From a bacterium (GTDB lineage: Bacteria; Vulcanimicrobiota; Vulcanimicrobiia; Vulcanimicrobiales; Vulcanimicrobiaceae), in contig JAKAPO010000040.1 in the NCBI GenBank assembly GCA_021807065.1, forward strand, positions 1 through 12,136: 12,136 bases of DNA, written 5' to 3'. Below, in pieces: positions 1-6,195 of the stretch. The position numbers were made by a program, and so were the translations under genes. Under the pieces are notes generated by a model. That model was given only the letters and a program-made list of their open reading frames with translations. It did no database searches and was not told where the DNA came from. How positions within the stretch are numbered: the first letter of the stretch is position 1; each line of letters opens with the position of its first letter.

Positions 1-2
1 TG

Positions 3-248
3 CCGTTCGTCGCCATTCCATACGACCCCAAAGTCACGGCGTTGACCGAAGATTTGGCGTACTCATTGCGGCCGCTCTGGACTCCGGGAAGTGACGCGCC
101 GCCGCCGGCGGCGACCGACGCGCTCGTCGACGAGGCGATGGCGCGGCACGCGGAGCTCAGCGCGCGGCTCGCCGCGTCTCTCGAACGCGTCCGGGCGCTC
201 GCGGAACGAAACTTCGGCGTCTTGGGAGAACTGCTGCAGAGTCGATGA
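3..248 (+). CDS. csaB: C-terminal part of a CsaB-like polysaccharide pyruvyl transferase (5' end outside window)
   Basis: The reading frame is open from the left edge (first full codon at 3) to TGA at 246-248, giving the last 81 residues of a longer protein. It begins PFVAIPYDPKVTAL, which resembles the late core of CsaB-type pyruvyl transferases, where a phenylalanine-valine and a tyrosine-aspartate-proline-lysine-valine run are typical. A helical, alanine- and arginine-rich tail follows. CsaB enzymes add pyruvate ketals to cell-wall polysaccharide so that SLH-domain proteins can bind; if that holds here, the envelope carries SLH-anchored proteins. A TTG at 42 could start a small ORF, but the frame continues upstream without a stop and the match lies before it, so this is a truncated gene. 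Its stop overlaps the ileS start (ATGA), suggesting translational coupling. Identification rests on a short fragment and is moderate. Confidence 0.62.
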   Translation, partial: PFVAIPYDPKVTALTEDLAYSLRPLWTPGSDAPPPAATDALVDEAMARHAELSARLAASLERVRALAERNFGVLGELLQSR

Positions 249-3082
249 GCGAGACAACCACGCGCGACTATCGCGATACTCTCAACCTGCCGGCAACGCC
301 CTTCTCCATGCAGGCGCACTTGACGAAGCGCGAGCCCGAACGCGTTGCGTGGTGGCGCGAACGCGGCACGTACGCGCGCCGGCTCGAGCGCAATCGCCGC
401 GAGGGAGGAGCCGCGTGGATTCTCCACGACGGTCCGCCGTACGCGAACGGCGAGCTGCACATGGGCCACTTCCTGAACATGGTTCTCAAGGACATGTTCG
501 TCAAGATCAATCTGCTCGGCGGGAGATGGGCGAAGTTCGTGCCCGGCTGGGACATGCACGGGCTACCCATCGAGCTCGAGACGTTGAAGCATCTCGGCAT
601 CAAGGATTTCCACGCGATCGATCCGCTCGAGTTACGCGCCCGCTGCGCAGAGCGCGCCGAGTTCTGGTTCGAGCGTCAGCGCGGCGTCCGCATGCGCATG
701 GGCACCTTTGGCGACTACGAGCACGCCTATAAGACGGTTTCACCATCGTACGAAGCGGCGATCGTCGATGCGATTGCGGATCTCGCCGAACAGGATCAAA
801 TCTACCGCGGGCTGCGTGCGACCCTTTGGTGCATGCACGATGAAACCGCTCTGGCCGAAGCAGAAATCGAGTACGAAAACAAGAAGTCGCCCTCGATCTA
901 CGTCCGCTTCCCCTTCAGCGCCGCTCAGCGCGATGCTCTATTCGAACGCGTCACCACTCGTCACGCGGCTTCTTCTTGTCATCCCGAGCGAGCTCAGCGC
1001 TTGAGCGCTGAGCGACGTCGAGGGACCGACGAGAGCGTGAGCATTCTCATCTGGACCACGACGCCTTGGACGCTGCCGGGCAATGCAGCGATCGCGCTGC
1101 ATCCTGAAGCATCCTACGGCATCTACCGCGTCGGCGAGGAGTTGCTGCTCGTTGCGCAGGCGCTCGCTCCCTCTGCGTTGGGCGAGAAGTTCGCGGGTGC
1201 GGAGCTCGTGGCAACGGCGACGGGTGCCGAGCTGGAGAACCTGAGCGCGCGCCATCCGCTCTTCGATCGCGACTCAAAGATCGTTCTTGCAAACTATGTC
1301 GACTTGGAGACGGGAACGGGAGCGGTGCACACGGCACCCGGTCACGGCGCAGACGATTTCGAGACGGGAGTCAAGTACCGCCTTCCGGTGGTCAATCCGG
1401 TTGACGCGCGCGGTGTCTTCACGGCGGAGGCGGGGCCATACGCCGGCACGAGCGTCTTCGCGGCAAACGAGAGGATCATCGAGGATCTTCGCGCCAGCGG
1501 CATGCTGTGGAGCGCCGGCGAGATCGAACACTCCTATCCGCATTGCTGGCGCTGCCACAATCCCGTAATCTTCCGAGCGACCTCACAGTGGTTCATCGCC
1601 ATGGATCGCAACGATCTGCGCGCGCGAACGCTGCGCGCCATCGATAGCGTTGCCTACACACCCGAATGGGGACGTCAGCGCCAGGCGCAGATGATCGAGA
1701 ATCACCCGGAGTGGTGTATCTCTCGGCAACGCACGTGGGGAACGCCGATCCCGGCGCTCGTCTGTCGTGGATGCAGCGAACCCATCCTCGACGCGTGCAT
1801 CGTACGCACCGCAGCGCGGCGTTTCGAACGAGCCGGTGCGGATGCATGGTGGCGCGACGCAGCCGGCGTCTACGTTCCCGACGGCTTCGCTTGTCCGAAG
1901 TGTGGCGGAAGGCGTTTCGAACAGGAGAGAAACATCGTCGACATTTGGTTCGAGTCAGGTGTGACCCACCTTGCGGTGCTGCAAGGAGATCTCTCCTGGC
2001 CCAGCGATGCCGTGCTCGAAGGCGGAGATCAGTACCGCGGTTGGTTCCGCAGCTCTCTCGTCACGGCCGTTGCCATACGGGGTAGCGCACCGTACAAGCA
2101 CGTCGTCAAGAACGGCTGGGTGAACGACGAGCACGGGCGGCCGATGTCGAAATCGCGCGGCACGGGGCTTGATGCTCTCGATGCCATGGAGCGTTGGGGT
2201 GCCGACGTCTTGCGTTTATGGGCCGCATCGACGGAGTTCGTCGACGACGTGCGCTTCGGCCCGCACATCGTCGAGCACGTGAGCCGCGTCTATCGCAACG
2301 TGCGCAACCGCGTTCGATTCATGCTCGGCAACGTCGGCGACCTGCAACGGCGCGAGATCGTTGCTCGTGCAGCGATGTTTCCGTTGGACGCGCTGGCGTG
2401 CGCGTACGCCGATACTATCTTTGCGGGCATCCGCAGCGCCTACGCGCAGTACGACATCCACGCCGCCTACCTCAAGATTCTCGAGTTCGAGAGCGAGATG
2501 TCGGCGCTCTACTTCGATGCGCTCAAAGATCCGCTGTACTCGCGGGCGAAGGACGATCCGCGCCGTCGCAGCGCGCAATCGGCGCTACTCTACGCGCTCG
2601 AAGGATTTCTCGCGGCGGTTGCACCCGTGCTCTCGTTTACAGCCGAGGAGGCATGGCAAGCGCTTCCGTCCGATTTGCGCGGGGAACGCGAGAGCGTTTT
2701 CGATCTGACGATGCCCGAAGGGCGGCTGGACTCCGCAACCATCGAAACATGGCGTACGCTTCGCGATCTGCGTGCAAAAGTTTCGGCCGATTCGGAGCTT
2801 CGCGACTTTGAAGCGAAAGCGTACGTGGAGCTATCCGCGCAGGATCGCGCGCGACTGCTGGCACTCTTCGGGGACGAGAAGCAGCTGCGCGAGGGATTGC
2901 GCGAGGCGCTGGTCGTTTCGGATATCGACTTGGGGCTCTCGCCCGCCGCTACGCGCGTGCAGAATCTGCCGGCGGACGGCAAGAAGTGCGCGCGATGCTG
3001 GAAGTACCGCGAGCTGGGGGCCGACGCGGCGCACCCGGCGATCTGCGCCGAGTGCGCCCGCATCGTGTTCGGACCCGGCTAG
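245..3082 (+). CDS. ileS: Isoleucyl-tRNA synthetase with an in-frame repeat insertion
   Basis: This class I aminoacyl-tRNA synthetase charges tRNA-Ile and hydrolyses misacylated Val-tRNA in its CP1 editing domain. The 945-residue product has the HIGH-type motif HMGH at residues 72-75, with PPYANGELHMGH around it. The KMSKS-type loop reads PMSKS at 633-637. Editing-domain signatures IWTTTPWTLPGN and GTGAVHTAPGHGADD are intact. A CxxC pair (CRGC, then CPKCGG) lies between the editing and KMSKS parts, and a C-terminal zinc site (CARCW ... CAEC) closes the protein, as in bacterial-type IleS. The ATG at 245 overlaps the upstream stop. About 17 residues near 245-261, between the FPF strand and IWTTTPW, are encoded by a dispersed hairpin repeat. 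They fall in a linker of variable length, so the enzyme is probably functional. There is no T-rich terminator after the stop; repeat copies begin 12 nt later. Confidence 0.97.
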   Translation: MSETTTRDYRDTLNLPATPFSMQAHLTKREPERVAWWRERGTYARRLERNRREGGAAWILHDGPPYANGELHMGHFLNMVLKDMFVKINLLGGRWAKFVPGWDMHGLPIELETLKHLGIKDFHAIDPLELRARCAERAEFWFERQRGVRMRMGTFGDYEHAYKTVSPSYEAAIVDAIADLAEQDQIYRGLRATLWCMHDETALAEAEIEYENKKSPSIYVRFPFSAAQRDALFERVTTRHAASSCHPERAQRLSAERRRGTDESVSILIWTTTPWTLPGNAAIALHPEASYGIYRVGEELLLVAQALAPSALGEKFAGAELVATATGAELENLSARHPLFDRDSKIVLANYVDLETGTGAVHTAPGHGADDFETGVKYRLPVVNPVDARGVFTAEAGPYAGTSVFAANERIIEDLRASGMLWSAGEIEHSYPHCWRCHNPVIFRATSQWFIAMDRNDLRARTLRAIDSVAYTPEWGRQRQAQMIENHPEWCISRQRTWGTPIPALVCRGCSEPILDACIVRTAARRFERAGADAWWRDAAGVYVPDGFACPKCGGRRFEQERNIVDIWFESGVTHLAVLQGDLSWPSDAVLEGGDQYRGWFRSSLVTAVAIRGSAPYKHVVKNGWVNDEHGRPMSKSRGTGLDALDAMERWGADVLRLWAASTEFVDDVRFGPHIVEHVSRVYRNVRNRVRFMLGNVGDLQRREIVARAAMFPLDALACAYADTIFAGIRSAYAQYDIHAAYLKILEFESEMSALYFDALKDPLYSRAKDDPRRRSAQSALLYALEGFLAAVAPVLSFTAEEAWQALPSDLRGERESVFDLTMPEGRLDSATIETWRTLRDLRAKVSADSELRDFEAKAYVELSAQDRARLLALFGDEKQLREGLREALVVSDIDLGLSPAATRVQNLPADGKKCARCWKYRELGADAAHPAICAECARIVFGPG
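977..1027 (+). repeat. Dispersed hairpin repeat inserted in frame within ileS
   Basis: This is a full copy of the window's repeat family: head TGTCATCCCGAGCGAG, a perfect 9-bp stem GCTCAGCGC (992-1000) and GCGCTGAGC (1005-1013) with loop TTGA, then tail CGACGTCGAGGGACC. It is 51 bp (17 codons) and keeps the ileS frame, encoding residues such as CHPERAQRLSAERRRG. The same head and tail recur at 3094-3166, 3473-3629 and 4037-4216. Confidence 0.9.
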
Positions 3083-3093
3083 CTGCTCGGCTC

Positions 3094-3134
3094 CGTCATC
3101 CCGAGCGAGCGAAGCGCATGAGCGCTGAGCGACG
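3094..3134 (+). repeat. Dispersed hairpin repeat, ileS 3' flank
   Basis: The copy has head GTCATCCCGAGCGAG, stem AGCGC / GCGCT around loop ATGA, then GAGCGACG. It lacks the terminal CGAGGGA of the long form. It starts 12 nt after the ileS stop and is followed at once by another copy in the same orientation. No T-run follows the hairpin, so it is not a standard intrinsic terminator. Confidence 0.88.
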
Positions 3135-3140
3135 CCGCTC

Positions 3141-3166
3141 TGTCATCCCGAGCGAGCGAAGCGCTT
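3141..3166 (+). repeat. Partial dispersed repeat that supplies the 3' end of the GIY-YIG gene
   Basis: Only the head TGTCATCCCGAGCGAGCGAA plus GCGCTT is present; the hairpin and tail are missing. Read on the minus strand it encodes the last residues RFARSG and the TGA stop of the neighbouring GIY-YIG gene. It is in direct tandem with the copy at 3094-3134. Confidence 0.85.
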
Positions 3167-3427
3167 CACATCGTCCCAGCGCTCTTCAGCGAAAGCGCGC
3201 TTCTTGCGATGGCTCCATCGCTTGAGTTGCTTCTCGAAGGCGATCGCCTGATCGATCCAGCGAAACTCACCGACCGCGACGAGCCTCAACGGTCGGCGCG
3301 TATACGTATAGCAGTCCTCGTCCAGTCCCATGCACTGCTCCGCGAAGCGACGATCCACGTCATTGGTCACGCCGACGTAGAACGTGCCGCCAAAACAGCG
3401 CAGCATGGAGACGGAGTAGTTGTGCAT
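3143..3427 (-). CDS. Small GIY-YIG nuclease-family protein flanked by repeats
   Basis: The 94-residue product is a single-domain GIY-YIG protein of the UvrC N-terminal/YhbQ type. The first strand reads NYSVSML (residues 3-9, a degenerate GIY position), followed by FYVGVTND at 16-23, arginines 26-27, and the putative metal-binding glutamate E65 in AIAFEKQLKRW. A basic WSHRKK segment follows at 71-76. I chose ATG at 3427 rather than the longer frame from 3553: GGGAG lies 8 nt upstream of it, the family fold begins here, and the extra N-terminal 42 residues are mostly repeat translation. The final residues RFARSG and the stop come from the repeat copy at 3141. Another copy lies about 46 bp upstream of the start, in the opposite orientation. 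Members of this superfamily cut DNA in repair, restriction and homing; this subfamily's role is not settled. A link to the repeats is inference. Confidence 0.88.
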   Translation of the reverse strand: MHNYSVSMLRCFGGTFYVGVTNDVDRRFAEQCMGLDEDCYTYTRRPLRLVAVGEFRWIDQAIAFEKQLKRWSHRKKRAFAEERWDDVKRFARSG

Positions 3428-3472
3428 GTGTATTTCTCCCTCGATCGGCGCTGGCAAGGGCCACGAGACGCT

Positions 3473-3523
3473 TCCCTCGACGTCGTTTCGGCGTTCACGC
3501 GCCTCACTCGCTCGGGATGACAA
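3473..3523 (-). repeat. Dispersed hairpin repeat upstream of the GIY-YIG gene
   Basis: On the minus strand it reads head TTGTCATCCCGAGCGAG, stem GGCG(C) / (A)CGCC around loop GTGA, then GAAACGACGTCGAGGGA. It faces the copies at 3094-3166, so the GIY-YIG gene lies between inward-pointing copies. Compared with 4121-4170, the closing pair has changed from C-G to a C-A mismatch. Confidence 0.88.
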
Positions 3524-3580
3524 CGGTGGAAGGCCGCACGATACCGTGGCCAACCTTTCGCCGCGCGACGCCTTTAGGCG

Positions 3581-3629
3581 GTCCCTCGACGTCGCGCACG
3601 CTCGCGCGTGCGCTCGCTCGGGATGGCAA
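3581..3629 (-). repeat. Dispersed hairpin repeat with variant stem
   Basis: On the minus strand the head is TTGCCATCCCGAGCGAG (one change from GTCATCCC), followed by a perfect 8-bp stem GCGCACGC / GCGTGCGC around loop GCGA (3594-3613) and tail GACGTCGAGGGACC. The stem sequence is unlike that of other copies but is fully paired. Confidence 0.87.
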
Positions 3630-3681
3630 GGTACGTTGCTTAGAAAGCGATGAATTTCTCAAGTCGAGGCGTCAGGACTAA

Positions 3682-3720
3682 TGCGTTCGTAACGCAACCG
3701 GCGATCGTAAATCGTACGAT
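3682..3720. promoter_or_regulatory. Two palindromes upstream of the YXWGXW gene; the rest of the gap is unassigned
   Basis: Between the repeat ending at 3629 and the gene at 3727, the only structure I see is TGCGTT-CGT-AACGCA (3682-3696) and the perfect 10-bp palindrome ATCGTACGAT (3711-3720), which ends 6 nt before the start codon. They could be operators or mRNA-leader hairpins. I could not find a convincing -35/-10 pair nearby. Short palindromes are common in GC-rich DNA, so this call is weak. Confidence 0.3.
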
Positions 3721-3726
3721 GCGGGC

Positions 3727-4032
3727 ATGATGAAAAGACTCTTCCTAGTCTTCGCGCTTATCACCGGCACCGCCGGGCTGCTTGGGGCGCCGGCATCGGC
3801 GCAAGTCGGCGTGTACCTGCGGGTTGGTCCGCCGGCGGCGAGATACGAATACGTTCCACCGCGACCGCATCCGGGATGGATCTGGGTTCGGGGATACTGG
3901 GCTTGGCGGGGTCGCTGGGTGTGGATCGGCGGCTACTGGCAAGCGGGACGCCCAGGGTGCTTCTGGGTTCCCGGACACTGGCGCAACAGTTGGCGCGGTT
4001 GGTATTGGATCCCCGGTCACTGGCGGTGCTAA
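3727..4032 (+). CDS. Secreted YXWGXW-repeat protein
   Basis: The product is 101 residues. It starts MMKRLFLVFAL, a short basic N-terminus followed by a hydrophobic stretch, and has a likely signal peptidase I site after ASA (about residue 25), so the mature protein should be outside the cytoplasm. The mature part is dominated by tryptophan and tyrosine, with four WxxGxW units: WVRGYW, WIGGYW, WVPGHW and WIPGHW. This is the hallmark of the YXWGXW (WXXGXW) repeat family, whose function is not established. One cysteine is the final residue and another is in GCFW. There is no lipobox, so it is not an obvious lipoprotein. A second ATG directly follows the first, and no strong ribosome site distinguishes them. 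The gene is monocistronic, bracketed by repeat copies, and has an intrinsic terminator 32 nt after its stop. Confidence 0.85.
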   Translation: MMKRLFLVFALITGTAGLLGAPASAQVGVYLRVGPPAARYEYVPPRPHPGWIWVRGYWAWRGRWVWIGGYWQAGRPGCFWVPGHWRNSWRGWYWIPGHWRC

Positions 4033-4036
4033 ACGC

Positions 4037-4059
4037 ACCTCGCTCGCTCGGGATGACAA
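4037..4059 (-). repeat. Partial dispersed repeat (head only)
   Basis: On the minus strand only TTGTCATCCCGAGCGAGCGA is recognisable, without stem or tail. It begins 5 nt after the stop of the YXWGXW gene and precedes that gene's terminator. Confidence 0.75.
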
Positions 4060-4063
4060 TGGT

Positions 4064-4095
4064 GGTTGGTCGCGCTGCGCGCGACCGACCTTTTT
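4064..4095 (+). terminator. Intrinsic terminator of the YXWGXW gene
   Basis: GGTTGGTCGCGC pairs with GCGCGACCGACC across a TGC loop, giving a 12-bp GC-rich stem with one G-U wobble (4064-4090). Five T residues follow at 4091-4095. The T-run is on the plus strand only, so it should end transcription from the plus-strand gene upstream rather than the converging tgt operon. Confidence 0.8.
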
Positions 4096-4120
4096 GCCGG
4101 GCACCTGCCCCCGATACGCC

Positions 4121-4170
4121 TCTCTCGACGTCGTTTCGGCGCTCGCGCGCCTCACTCGCTCGGGATGACA
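4121..4170 (-). repeat. Dispersed hairpin repeat, tandem pair member
   Basis: On the minus strand it reads TGTCATCCCGAGCGAG, then stem GGCGC / GCGCC around loop GCGA, then GAAACGACGTCGAGAGA. It is closest to the copy at 3473-3523. It directly adjoins the copy that ends tgt. Confidence 0.88.
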
Positions 4171-4172
4171 GG

Positions 4173-4216
4173 GCGACGTCGCTCAGCGCAGATGCGCTTC
4201 GCTCGCGTGGGATGAT
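4173..4216 (-). repeat. Dispersed hairpin repeat that supplies the tgt 3' end
   Basis: On the minus strand it reads ATCATCCCACGCGAGCGAAG, then stem AGCGCA / TGCGCT around TC, then GAGCGACGTCGC. The head has diverged (CCCACG instead of CCCGAG). Its first part encodes the last residues of Tgt (SSHASEAHLR) and the TGA stop at 4183-4185. Confidence 0.82.
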
Positions 4217-5283
4217 ACGAACTCCCCCCATTGACCGCGCTCGATTGCATTGCGCGCGTCGGCCATCAACGCGTTCAGCAGATAGACGTTGTGGTAGGAG
4301 AGCAGGCGCGGGCCGAGCATTTCGTTGGAACGGAAGAGGTGGGCGAGGTAGGCACGGCTGAACGTTTTGCATACGGCACAATCGCAGTGAGGGTCGAGAG
4401 GCTGGAAGTCGCGCGTGAAGGCGGCATTGCGAATGTGGAACTCACCGTCGCGCGTCATCGCGCGGCCGTTGCGGCCGCAGCGCGTGGGATAGACGCAGTC
4501 GAAGACGTCGATACCGCAATCGATCGAGGCGAGCAAGTCGGGGACCGTTCCTACGCCCATGAGATAGCGAGGTTTTTCCGCCGGCAGGAGATCGGCGCAC
4601 AGACTCGCCGCGTTCCGCATCTCCACTCTCGTCTCTCCCACGGATAGGCCGCCGATCGCGTAGCCGTCGAAGCCGATCTCGACGAGATCGTGCGCGCTGC
4701 GCTCGCGCAGGCGTTCGTCGAGACCGCCCTGCACGATGCCGAAAAGGGCGGTCGCGTCGCGCGTGCGTGCGGCGGCGGCGCGTGCAGCCCAGCGGCTGGT
4801 GAGCGCGACAGCGCGCTCGAGCTCCTGGCGCTCCGCGGGAAGACGGACGCAAACGTCGAGGACCATCGCGATGTCGACGCCGAGCTCCTCTTCGAACGCG
4901 ACAACGCTCTCCGGCGTAAAGCGGTGGCGACTGCCGTCGATGTGCGACGAGAACGTTACGCCATCGTCATCGAGTCTACGCCGCTCGCGCAGGCTGAAGA
5001 TCTGGAATCCGCCTGAATCGGTGAGTATCGATCCGTTCCAACCCATAAATCGGTGCAGACCACCGGCTGCGGCGAGCGTCTCACGCCCGGGGCGCAGCCA
5101 GAGATGGTAGACGTTCGCGAGGAGAATCTGCGCGTGAGCTGCATGGAGTTCGGCGGGCTCGAGGCCTTTGACCGTCGCAGCCGTTCCAACCGGCATGAAA
5201 GCCGGAGTCTCGACGATGCCGTGTTCGAGATGGAGGCGCCCGCGCCGCGCACGGCCGTCCGTTCCGACGAGATCGAATCTCAC
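4183..5283 (-). CDS. tgt: tRNA-guanine(34) transglycosylase (queuosine biosynthesis)
   Basis: Tgt exchanges guanine at the wobble position of GUN-anticodon tRNAs for the queuosine precursor preQ1. The 366-residue product has LTDSGGFQ with D89 (general acid/base position), the LDVC segment with D143, GIVQGG at 183-188, and FDCVYPTR with the nucleophile position D262. The zinc ligands are C300, C302, C305 and H331 in the normal C-x-C-x2-C-x25-H spacing. Start is GTG at 5283, 6 nt after the rluD stop, so the gene is last in the ccdA-lspA-rluD-tgt operon. The end is odd: after GQWGEFV, about ten residues (SSHASEAHLR) and the stop codon come from a dispersed repeat, so the native C-terminal tail was probably replaced. 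The catalytic and zinc parts lie upstream of this and look intact. Confidence 0.95.
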   Translation of the reverse strand: MRFDLVGTDGRARRGRLHLEHGIVETPAFMPVGTAATVKGLEPAELHAAHAQILLANVYHLWLRPGRETLAAAGGLHRFMGWNGSILTDSGGFQIFSLRERRRLDDDGVTFSSHIDGSRHRFTPESVVAFEEELGVDIAMVLDVCVRLPAERQELERAVALTSRWAARAAAARTRDATALFGIVQGGLDERLRERSAHDLVEIGFDGYAIGGLSVGETRVEMRNAASLCADLLPAEKPRYLMGVGTVPDLLASIDCGIDVFDCVYPTRCGRNGRAMTRDGEFHIRNAAFTRDFQPLDPHCDCAVCKTFSRAYLAHLFRSNEMLGPRLLSYHNVYLLNALMADARNAIERGQWGEFVSSHASEAHLR

Positions 5284-5289
5284 GCGATG

Positions 5290-6195
5290 TTACGAGCGCT
5301 CGCGGAGCAGCGCTTTGGCGCGTTCGTACTCCGGCGGCGGCTCCACTTGGAACTCCATCCGCTCGCGCGTGCGCGGATGGCGGAACGAGAGGCGAAACGC
5401 ATGGAGCGCCTGACCGGGCAGGCCGAACTGCGGCTCGGCGTGTCCGTAGAAGGCGTCGTTTACGATCGGATGTCCGATCGCCGCAGCGTGCACGCGAATC
5501 TGATGCGTGCGTCCGGTCTCCAGCGTGAAACGCAGCTCCGCGTGCTTGACGAAACGTTCGCGGACCTCGTAGTGCGTGACCGCCGGCTTTCCGTTCGCGA
5601 CGATCGCATAGCGGAAACGATTACGCGGATCGCGGCCGATTGGGCCGTCGATCCGACCACGCGCGTGCTCGGGGATACCGTGCACGAGCCCCAGATACTC
5701 GCGTGAGATCCGCCGCGCCGCCATCGCTTTGCCCAGCGCACGCAATGCGCCCGGTGTCTTTGCCACGACGATGAGTCCCGATGTATCGCGGTCGAGACGT
5801 TGAATGAGGCCGGGTCGCAATCTGTCCCCCGGCAACTCTGTGACGTGCGCGAGCAGGGCGTTGACGAGCGTGCCGTGCGTTACGCCGTGGGCGGGGTGCG
5901 TCGTCATTCCCGCCGGCTTGTTGACGACGATGAGATCCTCGTCTTCGTAGAGGATCGGCACCGCGATCGGTTCCGCACGCACGTCGAGCGGCGGCCGCTC
6001 GGGAATTTCGAGGTCGAGCCTGTCGCCCGCCTCAACGACGCGGCTGCCCTTCGATGCCTCGCCGTTGACGCGCAGCAGGCCGTCTCGTGCGGCGGCGGTG
6101 ACGCGCGAACGTGAAGCGCCGGAGAGACGCGCGGCGAGGACGTCGGCCCGGAGACCTGCCTCTTCAGACGTGACGGCGTGAACCAACACTCGCAA
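5290..6195 (-). CDS. rluD: RluD-type 23S rRNA pseudouridine synthase
   Basis: The 301-residue product has an N-terminal S4 RNA-binding domain (about residues 8-65, with a SRSRVTAAARDGLLRVNG core) followed by an RluA/RluD-type pseudouridine synthase domain. The catalytic motif is RLDRDTSGL with D135. Family signatures NKPAGMTTHP near 92-101 and GRTHQIRVH near the C-terminal third are present. RluD itself modifies helix 69 of 23S rRNA; sequence alone does not separate that specificity from other RluA-class enzymes. The likely start is TTG at 6195, which overlaps the end of lspA by 32 nt. GTG two codons later is an alternative, and neither has a clear ribosome-binding site. It sits between lspA and tgt in a tight operon, and lspA-rluD order is common in bacteria. 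Confidence 0.92.
   Translation of the reverse strand: MRVLVHAVTSEEAGLRADVLAARLSGASRSRVTAAARDGLLRVNGEASKGSRVVEAGDRLDLEIPERPPLDVRAEPIAVPILYEDEDLIVVNKPAGMTTHPAHGVTHGTLVNALLAHVTELPGDRLRPGLIQRLDRDTSGLIVVAKTPGALRALGKAMAARRISREYLGLVHGIPEHARGRIDGPIGRDPRNRFRYAIVANGKPAVTHYEVRERFVKHAELRFTLETGRTHQIRVHAAAIGHPIVNDAFYGHAEPQFGLPGQALHAFRLSFRHPRTRERMEFQVEPPPEYERAKALLRERS

Noticed and set aside
42..248. Independent small gene starting at TTG 42
   Set aside because: The frame is open to the left edge and the recognisable pyruvyl-transferase segment lies before this codon, so it is the end of a longer gene.
2590..3063. 157-residue minus-strand reading frame
   Set aside because: It is antisense to the C-terminal part of ileS, is rich in serine and arginine, and has no motif.
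3094..3166. Intrinsic terminator for ileS
   Set aside because: The hairpins are short and no T-run follows them; they match the dispersed repeat instead.
3209..3520. 103-residue plus-strand reading frame in the repeat island
   Set aside because: It is antisense to the GIY-YIG gene, and its end is the same repeat translation seen in other frames.
3428..3553. Longer N-terminus for the GIY-YIG protein (start at 3553)
   Set aside because: The extra 42 residues are mostly translated repeat, and a good GGGAG site with correct spacing precedes ATG 3427.
3094..3629. CRISPR array
   Set aside because: The repeats are in both orientations, irregularly spaced, variable in the middle, and enclose a gene; there are no uniform spacers.
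3630..3726. tRNA or other structured RNA gene
   Set aside because: Only two short palindromes are present; no cloverleaf, T-loop or CCA end can be formed.
5053..5706. 217-residue plus-strand reading frame
   Set aside because: It is antisense to tgt and rluD, which have full family motifs; it is a shadow of their codon bias.
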